DNA of 64,000 nt, taken from Pseudomaricurvus albidus (GTDB lineage: Bacteria > Pseudomonadota > Gammaproteobacteria > Pseudomonadales > Cellvibrionaceae). The stretch lies in the NCBI RefSeq assembly GCF_018863235.1, contig NZ_JAHKRS010000002.1, positions 1-64,000 on the forward strand. Direction: 5' to 3'. The translations under genes were made by a program, and so were the position numbers. The notes beneath the pieces were generated by a model. It was not told where the DNA came from. It saw only the letters and a program-made list of their open reading frames with translations, and made no database searches. Within the stretch, counting starts at the first letter, position 1. Each line of letters starts with the position of its first letter. Of the stretch, positions 7,446 to 16,458 are shown piece after piece.

Positions 7446-7503
7446 CCATCACCGGCAGTCAGGGCAAACCCTTCACTGGCGTTCCAGGTTTGCCCGGCGG
7501 GTT

Positions 7504-8163
7504 TTAGGCGCTCATAGCCAGACTTGTAGAGAGCTTACTGACCATTTCAGGGATCGCTTTGTAAGCCTGCTCGATGGATGCTTTATGCCTGGCATCACCG
7601 AACTCCTGATATTCGACGCGGAGTTCATGGGTTTCCTCCACACCAAGGTATTTACTGACGGTTCGAAGGTGAGGCGTCAAATGGTTCATGTTTTCTCTCG
7701 CTTCGCCCTTTCCAAAACCAAATTCTCCACAGGATGTCAGCAATACAAGGGCTTTGCCTGAAAGAATGGGTTCCAGCGGAAAATCACCTCGGCTCAGGTC
7801 AAAGCTGAAGGTTTTGTTAACCCTGACAATTTGATCAACCCAGGCTTTCAATGCTGCGGGCATACCGTAGTTATACATGGGCGTGGATATGACGATGACC
7901 GATGCTTCAGATACTTCATCAATCAACAGGTCAGATTGGCTGAGCAGTGAAGCCTGCTCTTCTGTCCGTTCATTTTCCGGAGTGAACGCAGCGTCTATCC
8001 AGCTTTCACCAATAAACTCCGGAGGCGCACTACCCACATCTCTATAGATGAATTTATCTTCTGCATTAGCCGAGAGCCACTGGGTTTTAAACGCGGTGCC
8101 CAGCGATCGTGTAATCGAGCGCGATTTGCGCGCACTCGCGTCGATATGAAGTAAAGTTGCCAT
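7504..8163 (-). CDS. azoR: FMN-dependent NADH-azoreductase / quinone reductase
   Basis: A 219-residue flavodoxin-like oxidoreductase. The phosphate-binding start is HIDASARKSRSIT (about residues 6-18). The FMN-binding loop PMYNYGMPAALKAW (about 95-108) and the second loop TSCGEFG are characteristic of the AzoR family. It reduces quinones and azo compounds with NADH, protecting against electrophile stress. It is transcribed divergently from a LysR-type regulator only 114 bases away. That arrangement usually means the regulator controls this gene in response to an inducer such as a quinone. Confidence 0.92.
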   Translation of the reverse strand: MATLLHIDASARKSRSITRSLGTAFKTQWLSANAEDKFIYRDVGSAPPEFIGESWIDAAFTPENERTEEQASLLSQSDLLIDEVSEASVIVISTPMYNYGMPAALKAWVDQIVRVNKTFSFDLSRGDFPLEPILSGKALVLLTSCGEFGFGKGEARENMNHLTPHLRTVSKYLGVEETHELRVEYQEFGDARHKASIEQAYKAIPEMVSKLSTSLAMSA

Positions 8164-8221
8164 TGTGTTTACCTGCGGTTGCCGTGATGTTTGTTATGGA
8201 TTATTCGCAGATGCGGCTGTC

Positions 8222-8269
8222 TTGACAAATGGTCAAAATGCACTTATAGATGAATTTTATGCATCTATA
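8222..8269 (+). promoter_or_regulatory. Promoter and inverted repeats of the lysR gene
   Basis: A near-consensus sigma-70 promoter: TTGACA (8222-8227), 17 bases, TATAGA (8245-8250). The -35 box is part of the dyad TTGAC-N5-GTCAA (8222-8236), which fits the LysR T-N11-A box. A second dyad, TATAGATG-N9-CATCTATA (8245-8269), covers the -10 box and the region just upstream of the start codon at 8278. Both are candidate binding sites for the LysR protein itself. Confidence 0.7.
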
Positions 8270-8277
8270 GGGGCGCT

Positions 8278-9162
8278 ATGTTTACCCATTTACCGCCATT
8301 GAATCAGCTGCGGGGGTTTGAAGCCGCTGCCCGGTCAGGCAGTTTTAAAGCAGCAGGCGAGGAACTGAACCTCTCTCCTACGGCGATCTCTCACCAGATA
8401 TCCAATCTGGAAGACAAGCTGGGCGTTTCACTGTTTGAACGGCAAACACGGGCAGTCGTACTAACCCCTGAAGGCGCTCAGTTGGCAGAGGCGGCGTATC
8501 AGGCATTGCAGAGGTTGTCTGCAACCATTGAGGATATATCAAACGCCAAATCGGTTTTGAGAGTCTCTACCACTACATCGTTCGCATCGATGTGGCTGGT
8601 TCCGAATTTGGCGGATTTCCAAAAGCAGTACCCGGAGATTCAGATAGAGATAAATGCCACAGAAGAGTTGGTCGATATCCATCGGGATCGGAGCGTTGAC
8701 CTCGTCATCAGATATGGCAGCAATACCGATAACCGTGATGACGCAACCAAACTGCTAACCGAGAACATCAGTGCGTATGCAACAGAAGCGTATTTAGCCA
8801 GACATCAAAATCTCGAAGAGGCCACGTTTATCGAGACCCAGTGGAAAAACAAAAGCTTGCCGCAGGTCTCATGGAGCATGTGGTTAGCGGCGTTTCGCCC
8901 GGATCTCTCTCCTTCAAATATCATAAGCTTCGATCAAGAGCATCATGCCATCCAGGCGGCGTTGGCTGGTCAGGGTCTGGTGTTGGCCAGCTCGTTGTTG
9001 GCCAACATGGCAATACAGCAGGGTTGGTTAAAGCCTTTTGATCGTGATTGCGCAATGCCAGGGCTTACTTACTGTGTACTGGTTTCACCTCATAGTGATC
9101 ATTTGAAGAAAACCCTGGCCTTTAAAACGTGGTTGGTTGACACATTGGCGGCGAAGGCCTGA
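8278..9162 (+). CDS. LysR-family transcriptional regulator (GcvA-like)
   Basis: A 294-residue LysR-type regulator. The N-terminal winged helix-turn-helix (residues 1-62) has the segment LRGFEAAARSGSFKAAGEEL and the wing LGVSLFERQTR. The effector-binding domain covers about residues 90-290, with the SWSMWLAAF segment typical of the GcvA subgroup. It faces the azoreductase gene across a short intergenic region with two dyads, so control of that gene plus self-regulation is likely. The inducer cannot be told from the sequence. Confidence 0.92.
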   Translation: MFTHLPPLNQLRGFEAAARSGSFKAAGEELNLSPTAISHQISNLEDKLGVSLFERQTRAVVLTPEGAQLAEAAYQALQRLSATIEDISNAKSVLRVSTTTSFASMWLVPNLADFQKQYPEIQIEINATEELVDIHRDRSVDLVIRYGSNTDNRDDATKLLTENISAYATEAYLARHQNLEEATFIETQWKNKSLPQVSWSMWLAAFRPDLSPSNIISFDQEHHAIQAALAGQGLVLASSLLANMAIQQGWLKPFDRDCAMPGLTYCVLVSPHSDHLKKTLAFKTWLVDTLAAKA

Positions 9163-9392
9163 CAAATTATGTCGCAAGGGAAAACAATTCACTGTGCTGA
9201 GTTCGCTCACCTTTATTCATGGATTCCTGACACTGTAGGCGAAGGGGGGGCAAAACCGAACCTTGTAGTGAAAGGCAGCCTGGTTGACAATGGCGGTAGA
9301 TTAGCGCGCCATGAGCCGGGCAAGGAATCTTGACTAAAATACGGTACGCCGCACGGAAGGCGTGAAGCAATAAGCCTCGGAGACATCGATCA

Positions 9393-9890
9393 ATGCAAGC
9401 ATCTCAAGCTGTCATCATTCTTCTTCTGGTTGCCAACCTGGTTGCAACCGTATGGTTTGGCCTCAATGACGAGCCTGTGACTATAGCTACGCAAACACAG
9501 ACAGAGAAAACCGCGGAGCATGAATTGCCGGCTGTGATAACTTATGAAGTCAGAGACCGGTTGTACAACAGGTTCGTGAGAGCCTTTAACGCCAAAGATT
9601 ACGATGCGCTGTACGATATGTTTGGTCCCGGTGCAAAAGCTCAATTTTCCAAAGAGTTGGCAAACGCCGAGTTTCAGAAATTAACGAAGTACTTTCACTC
9701 GGTTGAAGGTGGGGGCTTTACTTACTCTGAGTTATCCGGAACACAGGGCAATACCAAAGTTTATATTTTAAATTATGCGGTCACGTTCCCGAAAAGCAGT
9801 GAGCTGGGTACATCCGGCACCCTCAAGATAACGGTTGCCGTACAGGGTGGTGATTATCAGGTCTATGGTATTAGGATCAATGCTGGATAA
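9393..9890 (+). CDS. Membrane-anchored NTF2-like hypothetical protein
   Basis: A 165-residue protein. The N-terminal hydrophobic segment (residues 4-22) is a membrane anchor or uncleaved signal. A short linker is followed by a domain beginning YNRFVRAFNAKDYDALYDMF (about 52-71). That helix and the alternating strands after it are typical of an NTF2-like or DUF3887-like fold, which often binds small ligands. The rest should be periplasmic. Function is unknown. It appears monocistronic. Confidence 0.75.
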   Translation: MQASQAVIILLLVANLVATVWFGLNDEPVTIATQTQTEKTAEHELPAVITYEVRDRLYNRFVRAFNAKDYDALYDMFGPGAKAQFSKELANAEFQKLTKYFHSVEGGGFTYSELSGTQGNTKVYILNYAVTFPKSSELGTSGTLKITVAVQGGDYQVYGIRINAG

Positions 9891-10109
9891 AGAATTTAAG
9901 GTCGTAGTCTTTCGAACTGAAGGTAAGAGACAAACTATTTCTTTTGATGGAAACGAACTACTGAAACAATAAGATATTTTTTACAAGTTGACTTTGAATG
10001 GCTTGTCGGTAATCATCAAGCTATGAATACAAACACTTCTTGCCCATCTTTTCGAATTATTACCATCATTCCATAGGAATGGTGGGTTCTGATGCGTAAG
10101 CCGTTTTCT

Positions 10110-10134
10110 AACCCGCCCAAGAGGCGGGTTTTTT
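10110..10134 (+). terminator. Rho-independent terminator
   Basis: Perfect 8-base stem AACCCGCC (10110-10117) / GGCGGGTT (10123-10130), 5-base loop, then TTTT. It would end transcription coming from 9393-9890 or from the gap after it. Confidence 0.85.
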
Positions 10135-10177
10135 GTTGTCTGCTCCTTGGGTTTTTACAATAGCCACAGGAGGCAAC

Positions 10178-10699
10178 ATGAAGAAGGTCGCCATATTTGG
10201 CAATGCCGGCGGCGGTAAATCTACGCTGGCCAGACACTTGGCCGAAGCCACGGGTCTTCCGCTTTTTTCTCTGGACAAGATCAAGTGCCAGACAGGTGGC
10301 GGAGACATTCCGCACGATGAATACCTCAAGATCCACTCCGACCTTTTAGGTCAGGAGCAATGGATCATTGACGGGTTTGGCTGTGTGCCATCGGCCTGGG
10401 AGCGATTTTCCGCTGCCGATACGCTAGTGTATATTGATTTGCCTTTACCACACCATGCACTCTGGGTGACAAAACGCTGGCTTAAAGGGATGTTTGTAAA
10501 TCCTGAAGGTTGGCCTGACGATAGCCCAATTTTTAAAGGAACCATGAACAGCTATCGGGTGTTGTGGTTGTGCCATCGCAAGTTAACACCCGCATACCGA
10601 CAGTTGGTTACCGATTCTAAAAGCTCAAAACAGGTTCATCATTTAACATCATCGCGGGAAATCTGGCGCTTTTTAAATAATTTTAAGTCGGGTAGATAG
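10178..10699 (+). CDS. P-loop NTPase, FlaR/adenylate-kinase-like
   Basis: A 173-residue kinase-fold protein. Residues 7-15 form the Walker A motif GNAGGGKST, followed by a LARHLAEATGLPLFSLD segment that leads into the nucleotide/substrate lid. The sequence resembles proteins annotated as topology-modulation protein FlaR or adenylate-kinase-like enzymes; the substrate is not known. I chose the ATG at 10178 because CAGGAGG sits just before it, and the longer reading from 10133 would start inside the terminator. It is a single gene following a terminator. Confidence 0.85.
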   Translation: MKKVAIFGNAGGGKSTLARHLAEATGLPLFSLDKIKCQTGGGDIPHDEYLKIHSDLLGQEQWIIDGFGCVPSAWERFSAADTLVYIDLPLPHHALWVTKRWLKGMFVNPEGWPDDSPIFKGTMNSYRVLWLCHRKLTPAYRQLVTDSKSSKQVHHLTSSREIWRFLNNFKSGR

Positions 10700-10844
10700 G
10701 CATGCCATATAGCCTGACATATATTGGACGGGGTCTCAGAAAACTCCATTTCGTATTTCAGGGTGTTGACAAGTCGGATACCATTTTAAATAAATCTGTT
10801 CACTGAATGTTCGGCTCTTGCCAGGAAAGGAATCAAAAAGACAT

Positions 10845-12146
10845 ATGATGAAATGGTTGTTGATAATTGCAGGTATTGTCTGCGTGCCGTTTATGCTGGG
10901 TATGGTTGGCTTTGGTGTGTTTAATTCTGCTCGCGTGAATGGTGTCGAAGCCTTCGACAAATCCCGGAGTGAGCAGTATTACCACGATGGCGATCATGTG
11001 TATTACGTGCAGGGTGGGAATTTCTTCGAACTGGGTAAACGACTTCTGGAAATGGCTGATCTGGAGACCTTTACGGTATTGTCGAATGCTTATGCCAAAG
11101 ACAAGCAGCAGGTGTATTTTTCTGGCGAAGTCATTCCCGAGGCCGATGCGCAAACGTTCGAGCTGTTGTTTGCCGATAGTGATCAAAAGGAGTCCATTTA
11201 CTCGCGAGATTGTCAGCAGGTGTTTTTCTTTCGGCTGCCTGTTGCTGGTGCGGATGCTGAGACCTTCGTGAATATTGGTGGTGGTTACGGTGTCGATAAA
11301 CATCAGTTCTATTACGATGGTGAGCCGATGTCGGTTCCTGCTGCATCCTATGAATATCTCGGTGCTGACGGTGGTCATGCTTACCTGGCGATCGAAGAAC
11401 AGGTCTATTATCAGGGCAGGCTGCTAGTGGGTGCTGTGCCAGAGAGTTTTACCGTATTGGAAAACAATTTTGCCAGGGATAAAGATAAAGTCTATTTCTA
11501 TGGCACTCCGGTGGTTGAAGCTGACGCGGACAGCTTCGAGGTAATAAACCAGTGGATTCAAAAAGACGATCAGCGTGTCTTTTTTGATGCGGAACCCCTG
11601 CCTTTTGGTGACCCGGCGACAGCAGAAGATGTTGACGGGTATTTCTGGAAAGACAAGGACGCGGTCTACGAAGGGAAAAAGCGTTTGCTGGGTGTTAAAC
11701 CCGCATGGTTTGGTAAAACGGATGCGGACAGCTTCCGAGAATATAAGTATCAGGAAGTAAAGATTGATGAATATACGTCCCGCTATGTGAAACGCAGCAA
11801 ACTGGACTGGTTGAGTGAAGGCTACTTCACCTATGAAGGCGCGGTATTTCATCATTCTCAGGGGTTGCTGGAAGCGGCTTCGGCAATCAATGTAAAAGTC
11901 TATGGTGCGGGCTTTGAGCACTGGTATATTGTTCTCGATGGCAAGGCTTACTTTGGCAACACGGTTATTGACGGTGCAGATGCTGATCACTTTCAGCCTT
12001 TGGGACGTAATTTTTCTACAGACGGAAAGCAGGTGTTCTGGAGTGCCTTTCCTGTGGTAGGGCTGCATCCGGCTGATTTCAATGTAGAGGAAGCAGATTA
12101 CCCGGAGGAGGGGGAAGACGGTCGCTATTATCTGAAAGAGGCTTAA
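10845..12146 (+). CDS. DKNYY-repeat family protein
   Basis: About 433 residues with an N-terminal membrane segment or signal (residues 3-27) and then repeated units of the DKNYY family. Each unit has the pattern D-K-x2-V-Y-F/Y followed by a short strand, GADAxTF and a variable part. At least six units are visible, for example DKQQVYF, DKHQFYY, DKDKVYF and DKDAVYE. DKNYY proteins are predicted surface or periplasmic beta-repeat proteins of unknown role. The start is ATG 10845, supported by AGGAAAGG upstream; an earlier TTG at 10818 is unlikely. It is monocistronic. Confidence 0.85.
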   Translation: MMKWLLIIAGIVCVPFMLGMVGFGVFNSARVNGVEAFDKSRSEQYYHDGDHVYYVQGGNFFELGKRLLEMADLETFTVLSNAYAKDKQQVYFSGEVIPEADAQTFELLFADSDQKESIYSRDCQQVFFFRLPVAGADAETFVNIGGGYGVDKHQFYYDGEPMSVPAASYEYLGADGGHAYLAIEEQVYYQGRLLVGAVPESFTVLENNFARDKDKVYFYGTPVVEADADSFEVINQWIQKDDQRVFFDAEPLPFGDPATAEDVDGYFWKDKDAVYEGKKRLLGVKPAWFGKTDADSFREYKYQEVKIDEYTSRYVKRSKLDWLSEGYFTYEGAVFHHSQGLLEAASAINVKVYGAGFEHWYIVLDGKAYFGNTVIDGADADHFQPLGRNFSTDGKQVFWSAFPVVGLHPADFNVEEADYPEEGEDGRYYLKEA

Positions 12147-12304
12147 GCGACCAATAGCATTGATGTCAACGTAAATGGTCTCGATACCGAGGGGCTGACT
12201 GATGATGTCACGGTCTAAACCGGGAGCAAAACACTCACAAGCTGGCTCACAAAAGTCAGGCGTGCAACAGCAAGTTCAGTTTGAGGCTGTAGTTGGGAGA
12301 GAGT

Positions 12305-12814
12305 ATGCAGAATATTCAAGTGGTTGAAGGTGATATCACTACCCTGCGCGTCGATGCTATTGTCAATGCCGCGAATAACTCGTTGCTGGGCGGTGGGGGC
12401 GTCGATGGGGCGATTCACCGGGCGGCAGGGCCACAATTGCTGGAAACGTGCAGGACTTTGGCTGGTTGCGAAACCGGACAGGCAAAAATCACCCAGGGAT
12501 ATCGTTTGCCGGCTTCTTATATTATTCACACGGTGGGGCCGGTCTGGCGCGGTGGAGATTATGACGAAGAAGCCTTGCTGGCTTCCTGCTATCGTGAATC
12601 TCTGAATCTGGCTGAGTCCAGCGCCATAACGTCCATAGCCTTTCCGGCCATCAGTTGCGGGGTCTATGGTTTTCCTGTAAATCGAGCCTGCGAAATCGCT
12701 GTTTCAACGGTGAACAGCTGGTTGAAGCAACACTCATCCAAAATCACGGTAATCTTTGTTTGCTTTGGTGGTGATCTCAAGGCTTGCTATGACCGTGTGC
12801 TAAGTAAAGGCTAA
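12305..12814 (+). CDS. O-acetyl-ADP-ribose deacetylase (macrodomain, MacroD type)
   Basis: A 169-residue macrodomain protein. It has the substrate-binding motif [18 protein letters not shown] (about residues 21-38) and the second loop [10 protein letters not shown] (about 115-124), both diagnostic of the MacroD/YmdB class. These enzymes hydrolyse O-acetyl-ADP-ribose and remove ADP-ribose from acidic residues in the cytoplasm. In E. coli, YmdB also modulates RNase III. The ATG at 12305 follows GGGAGAG at a good distance; a TTG 12 bases upstream is unlikely. Confidence 0.93.
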   Translation: MQNIQVVEGDITTLRVDAIVNAANNSLLGGGGVDGAIHRAAGPQLLETCRTLAGCETGQAKITQGYRLPASYIIHTVGPVWRGGDYDEEALLASCYRESLNLAESSAITSIAFPAISCGVYGFPVNRACEIAVSTVNSWLKQHSSKITVIFVCFGGDLKACYDRVLSKG

Positions 12815-12977
12815 CTTCGCCTCCTTGCCTGATTGCCATTGACTCCCTGCTGCTTGTGCAGGGGGTGGACTGGTTATTACTGAGCCAGCCTGTCCATTAA
12901 TCTTGTACTTGTTCAAATTGTAATCCAAACTCGCTTAACATCTTCTAATATAAGCAGTATTGCGGTTATAACTTGAT

Positions 12978-15245
12978 TTGGATAAGACATTGATACGACG
13001 TAATTTCCCTGTGCTCTATGTGCTGCTGCTTTTGGCGGGCTTGGGGCTGTCTTCTGTCAGTTGGTCGTCTTCTTTCGTGGAAAATCAAGTGGCAAGCCAG
13101 GCGATTGACGTGGTAAAGGATCATCCTGAAACGGCTCTAAATGACGGTTGGGCCTATCGTTGGGGGGATTCTCCGTTTTCTCCGGCGGGTGTTCCGCAAT
13201 GGACGCTTCCCGGGAGTACTCTGGATTGGCAGCCTATTGAGTATCCTGCGGATCCGGTGGCTCGAGATGATCAGAGCAATATCTGGTTTCGTGTGACATT
13301 GCCCAATGCCAACCTTCGGGATCCTGTGCTTTATGCGTCCAGTATCGATTTTCTGGTCGAGGCTTATGTGGATGGCCAGTTGATCTATCGACATGGCGAG
13401 TTTGATGATCGGGGCAGGGGGGAGTTCGCCGGCTGGCCGTGGCATATGATCACATTGCCAGAGGACTTCGCCGGCAAGTCGATCTACTTCCGTGTGTTTT
13501 CAGACTACAAAAATATTGGTTTCTGGGGCGAGGTAAAGATCGCAGAAAGAGTCAGTATTCTCGATCAGGTGGTGAAGGAGTCTGCGCAGGGCTTGTTGGT
13601 GTCCGGGATTACGTTGCTGATTGCGTTAATGGCGGGAGCATTTGCCGTACTGCAGGGACAGCGTCGTCGATTTTTGTGCGTGTGTCTTTTTTCTTTGGCT
13701 GCGGCCGGGCTGGTTATGGGGGATATTCCGGTAATGAAGCTGGTCTGGAATCAGCCATTATTTTGGAATTACATCGGCGCATTTGCTTATTTTATGCTGC
13801 CAATTCCGATGTTTATGTTATTGGCTGATTGGCTTTCAAAATCCAGCTTTGAGGTTCGTCACTTTACCGGGTTGTGGATGTTTCATTTGGCATTTCTGGT
13901 GGTGGCGGCCATCAGTAGTCTGCTGGGCATTGTGAATGTCACTCAGCTTTACCCGATTTTTGATGGGATCTTTATCGTTTCTTTATTGTTTCTGATTGTC
14001 TCGGTGTTGTTTATTTTTCACCGGGTGACGGGTGAACAAAAAGTATTGATTCTCGCGTACTTTGGCTTTTGTGCGGTGATGATACTGGATATGGCTGTGG
14101 CTCATAGCTGGCTGTCATGGGCCAATGTACCGGTTTCCAGTGGCGCATTGATATTTTCGCTAGCGATTATTGGGTTGTCGTTTAATCATTATCTGATGAC
14201 GCAACGACAGTTTTCAGAATTAAACTCGCTGCTGGAGACGAAGGTCGAGGAGCGTACTAAGCAGTTGGAAACGTTGGCAGAAAAAGAACGCTTACGCTCT
14301 GATTTTCTGCAGTTTCAACAAGATAAGTTAGAAAGAATTAGTGACATCACACTGGCTTTGGAGGGCTGCCACAGTTTAGAAGCAGGTGTTAATAAATTGG
14401 GGGATCTGATTGTGGATCTCTGTGAGCCGTTCTCAGGGGTGTATCGAATTGCTACTCAAGAACGGTGGGACGTCGCTCATCATTGGGGGGATTATGGTTC
14501 GCTACCTGCAGTTGACGAAGGGTTAATAACACGCACAGAGCTTTGGGATGATGGAGGTTTTTTTTCATTAAATGTTACGGACACCCGAGGTGTGGTTCAT
14601 TGTGTGGCAATTCTTCAGGTGAAGTTAACCGGTGAGTCCAAAGGCTATACAGTTTATGGCTTTTTGCCATTGCTGAAACGTGCAGTAGAGAAAATCAGTA
14701 TGGTTCTGACGAATATCGCCTTGCGAGAGGAATTGCAGAGATATTCTTATGAAGATGATTTGACCGGCTTGAAAAACAGACGTTTCCTGGATGATGTTTT
14801 GGAGTATGAAGTGGCTACAGCTGAGCGTGTCGGTCAGCCGCTCTCATTATTAATGTGTGACATTGACCACTTTAAGAAATTTAATGACAGTTATGGACAC
14901 CCGGCAGGGGATCAGGCTTTGAAGGTCATAGCAGGACTGTTGAAAGACTCTTTCCGCAAAGCAGATATTGCCTGTCGTTTAGGTGGCGAGGAATTCGTCG
15001 TATTGATGCCAATGGCCAGTGCTGAAGAGTGTTTGCAAAAGGCAGAACAATTAAATCTGGCAGTTGCCAATACAGAAGTCACACATGAAGGTGTGCCCCT
15101 GGGGCATGTAACACTGTCTATCGGTATTGCCAGTTACCCAATGCACACCCGGGACCCTGATAAATTATTAAAACTCGCAGATATGGCGCTGTACGACGCG
15201 AAAGAGAGTGGCCGGGACTGTATTCGGCTGGCTAAACAAAATTAA
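12978..15245 (+). CDS. Diguanylate cyclase with 7TMR-DISM sensor
   Basis: A 755-residue signalling protein. A signal segment (residues 11-30) is followed by a periplasmic DISM-type beta domain (about 50-195). Seven membrane helices (about 205-405) then precede a coiled coil (about 410-445) and a C-terminal GGDEF domain (about 590-750). The active-site motif is GGEEF at 669-673. The inhibitory I-site RxxD is present as RKAD at 660-663, so product feedback is likely. The protein would make cyclic di-GMP at the inner membrane in response to a periplasmic ligand, perhaps a carbohydrate. The TTG start at 12978 has no clear ribosome binding site. Confidence 0.92.
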   Translation: MDKTLIRRNFPVLYVLLLLAGLGLSSVSWSSSFVENQVASQAIDVVKDHPETALNDGWAYRWGDSPFSPAGVPQWTLPGSTLDWQPIEYPADPVARDDQSNIWFRVTLPNANLRDPVLYASSIDFLVEAYVDGQLIYRHGEFDDRGRGEFAGWPWHMITLPEDFAGKSIYFRVFSDYKNIGFWGEVKIAERVSILDQVVKESAQGLLVSGITLLIALMAGAFAVLQGQRRRFLCVCLFSLAAAGLVMGDIPVMKLVWNQPLFWNYIGAFAYFMLPIPMFMLLADWLSKSSFEVRHFTGLWMFHLAFLVVAAISSLLGIVNVTQLYPIFDGIFIVSLLFLIVSVLFIFHRVTGEQKVLILAYFGFCAVMILDMAVAHSWLSWANVPVSSGALIFSLAIIGLSFNHYLMTQRQFSELNSLLETKVEERTKQLETLAEKERLRSDFLQFQQDKLERISDITLALEGCHSLEAGVNKLGDLIVDLCEPFSGVYRIATQERWDVAHHWGDYGSLPAVDEGLITRTELWDDGGFFSLNVTDTRGVVHCVAILQVKLTGESKGYTVYGFLPLLKRAVEKISMVLTNIALREELQRYSYEDDLTGLKNRRFLDDVLEYEVATAERVGQPLSLLMCDIDHFKKFNDSYGHPAGDQALKVIAGLLKDSFRKADIACRLGGEEFVVLMPMASAEECLQKAEQLNLAVANTEVTHEGVPLGHVTLSIGIASYPMHTRDPDKLLKLADMALYDAKESGRDCIRLAKQN

Positions 15246-15332
15246 GACACGAAATTTTATATCAGAGGTTGCTGGGGCCGCTCACTTTTCCTGACCCAGT
15301 ACTTTTAAAATGGTTTTTTGAAAGAATTCAAT

Positions 15333-15779
15333 ATGCAATATTTAATACCCTTGATGCTCCTGGTGATTTCACAATCTGTGTTTTCCTGCAGTTGCAAAAG
15401 GATTCACGGGAGTGTGGAAGAGAAAATTGCACATTATTATAACAACAGCGATGCCGTGTTCTTTGCCCTCATTACTGATTCAAAGATTGAAGGTGATCCC
15501 TCCGGGTTTTCGGCGGTTAATAACCGTTTCCATGTAATTCACCAATATCGGGGCAATCCCTCTCAATGGGAAGTTCTGACGACGGAAGGCAGTAATGGTA
15601 CCAGTTGCGCAACACGTTTGATTACCGGTGGCCGGTATTTGTTTTTCCTCAATTACAATCATATCAATCACTGCAGTTGGTTTATCCCGATTGGCGGGCC
15701 TTATGACGATAAAAAATACCGGCACATTATGGAAAAGGTCGTTGCGCTTGAGCGGTTAAATCTTGATTCGGAAGAATGA
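15333..15779 (+). CDS. Secreted CSC-motif protein, TIMP/NTR-like
   Basis: About 148 residues with a cleavable signal peptide (residues 1-18, VISQSVFS before CSC). The mature protein begins Cys-Ser-Cys, and further cysteines lie near residues 94 and 113. Together with the ADAVFF-like strand pattern (SDAVFFALI) this resembles NTR/TIMP-like domains in bacterial secreted proteins; function is unknown. The ATG at 15333 is preferred to a TTG 15 bases upstream. It sits 87 bases downstream of the diguanylate cyclase, on the same strand, but common transcription is not certain. Confidence 0.75.
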   Translation: MQYLIPLMLLVISQSVFSCSCKRIHGSVEEKIAHYYNNSDAVFFALITDSKIEGDPSGFSAVNNRFHVIHQYRGNPSQWEVLTTEGSNGTSCATRLITGGRYLFFLNYNHINHCSWFIPIGGPYDDKKYRHIMEKVVALERLNLDSEE

Positions 15780-15931
15780 TAACTACTGAGTCTTGACCTG
15801 CAGGGTTAATGACAATATTGCAAAACTCACGCACTGCTCTAAGCTGAGAAGTTATGTGCCCGCAGAAATATGAAGCTGGAACAGCCTGCATCGGGGCATT
15901 TGATAATGAACGTACCTGCAAGGATGGATGG

Positions 15932-16447
15932 ATGATGAGAGTGAAGCATTTTTTAACTGTTGTGGCTGTCGCTGTATTGAGTTGGGGGGCAGTATCCGCT
16001 GTGGCCGCTCCTGATGCAAAGTATGGGTATGTGGATATAGAGCAGTTGTTTAATACGCCTGCGGCTCAGGAAGTGTTATCCAAACAGGAGATTTATCAGA
16101 GTGAGACAAGAGCGGAGCTAACCCGATTGCAGCAGGATCTGGAACGGCAATATCAGGAGTTGTCTGATTTGCGGGGCACCAATCCGATGGAGCTTACGGC
16201 CGAGCAAAGAGGCCGCCTGGAAAAGTTTCAAAATGATCAGGCGCAGTTTGAGGATAAGGTTAATTCGGCACAGGAGCTACCGCCTGAGCTGACGCAAGAG
16301 CTGGAAAAATTTCAGCAAAATATTACCTCTGTGATTGGCCAGGTTGCTAAAGAGAAAGGCGTAACCATGGTGGTCAATAAAAGTGCCATTCTCTGGTCGG
16401 AGTCCTTTCACGATCTCACAGAGGATGTCATGGAAAAAATGCAGTAA
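15932..16447 (+). CDS. OmpH/Skp-family periplasmic chaperone-like protein
   Basis: About 171 residues with a signal peptide (residues 1-25, ending AVAA). The mature start KYGYVDIEQLFNTPAAQEVL matches the OmpH/Skp family, followed by a long coiled-coil region (about 50-135) and a C-terminal strand IGQVAKEKGVTMVVN. Skp binds unfolded outer-membrane proteins in the periplasm. This copy is away from bamA and lpxD, the usual context of skp, so it may be a paralog. The ATG at 15932 has AAGGA eight bases upstream. Confidence 0.85.
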   Translation: MMRVKHFLTVVAVAVLSWGAVSAVAAPDAKYGYVDIEQLFNTPAAQEVLSKQEIYQSETRAELTRLQQDLERQYQELSDLRGTNPMELTAEQRGRLEKFQNDQAQFEDKVNSAQELPPELTQELEKFQQNITSVIGQVAKEKGVTMVVNKSAILWSESFHDLTEDVMEKMQ

Positions 16448-16458
16448 CAAAACTTCAA

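Noticed and set aside
9880-9972. 30-codon open frame overlapping the end of the 9393 gene
   Set aside because: No ribosome binding site and no resemblance to a known small protein; could equally be chance.
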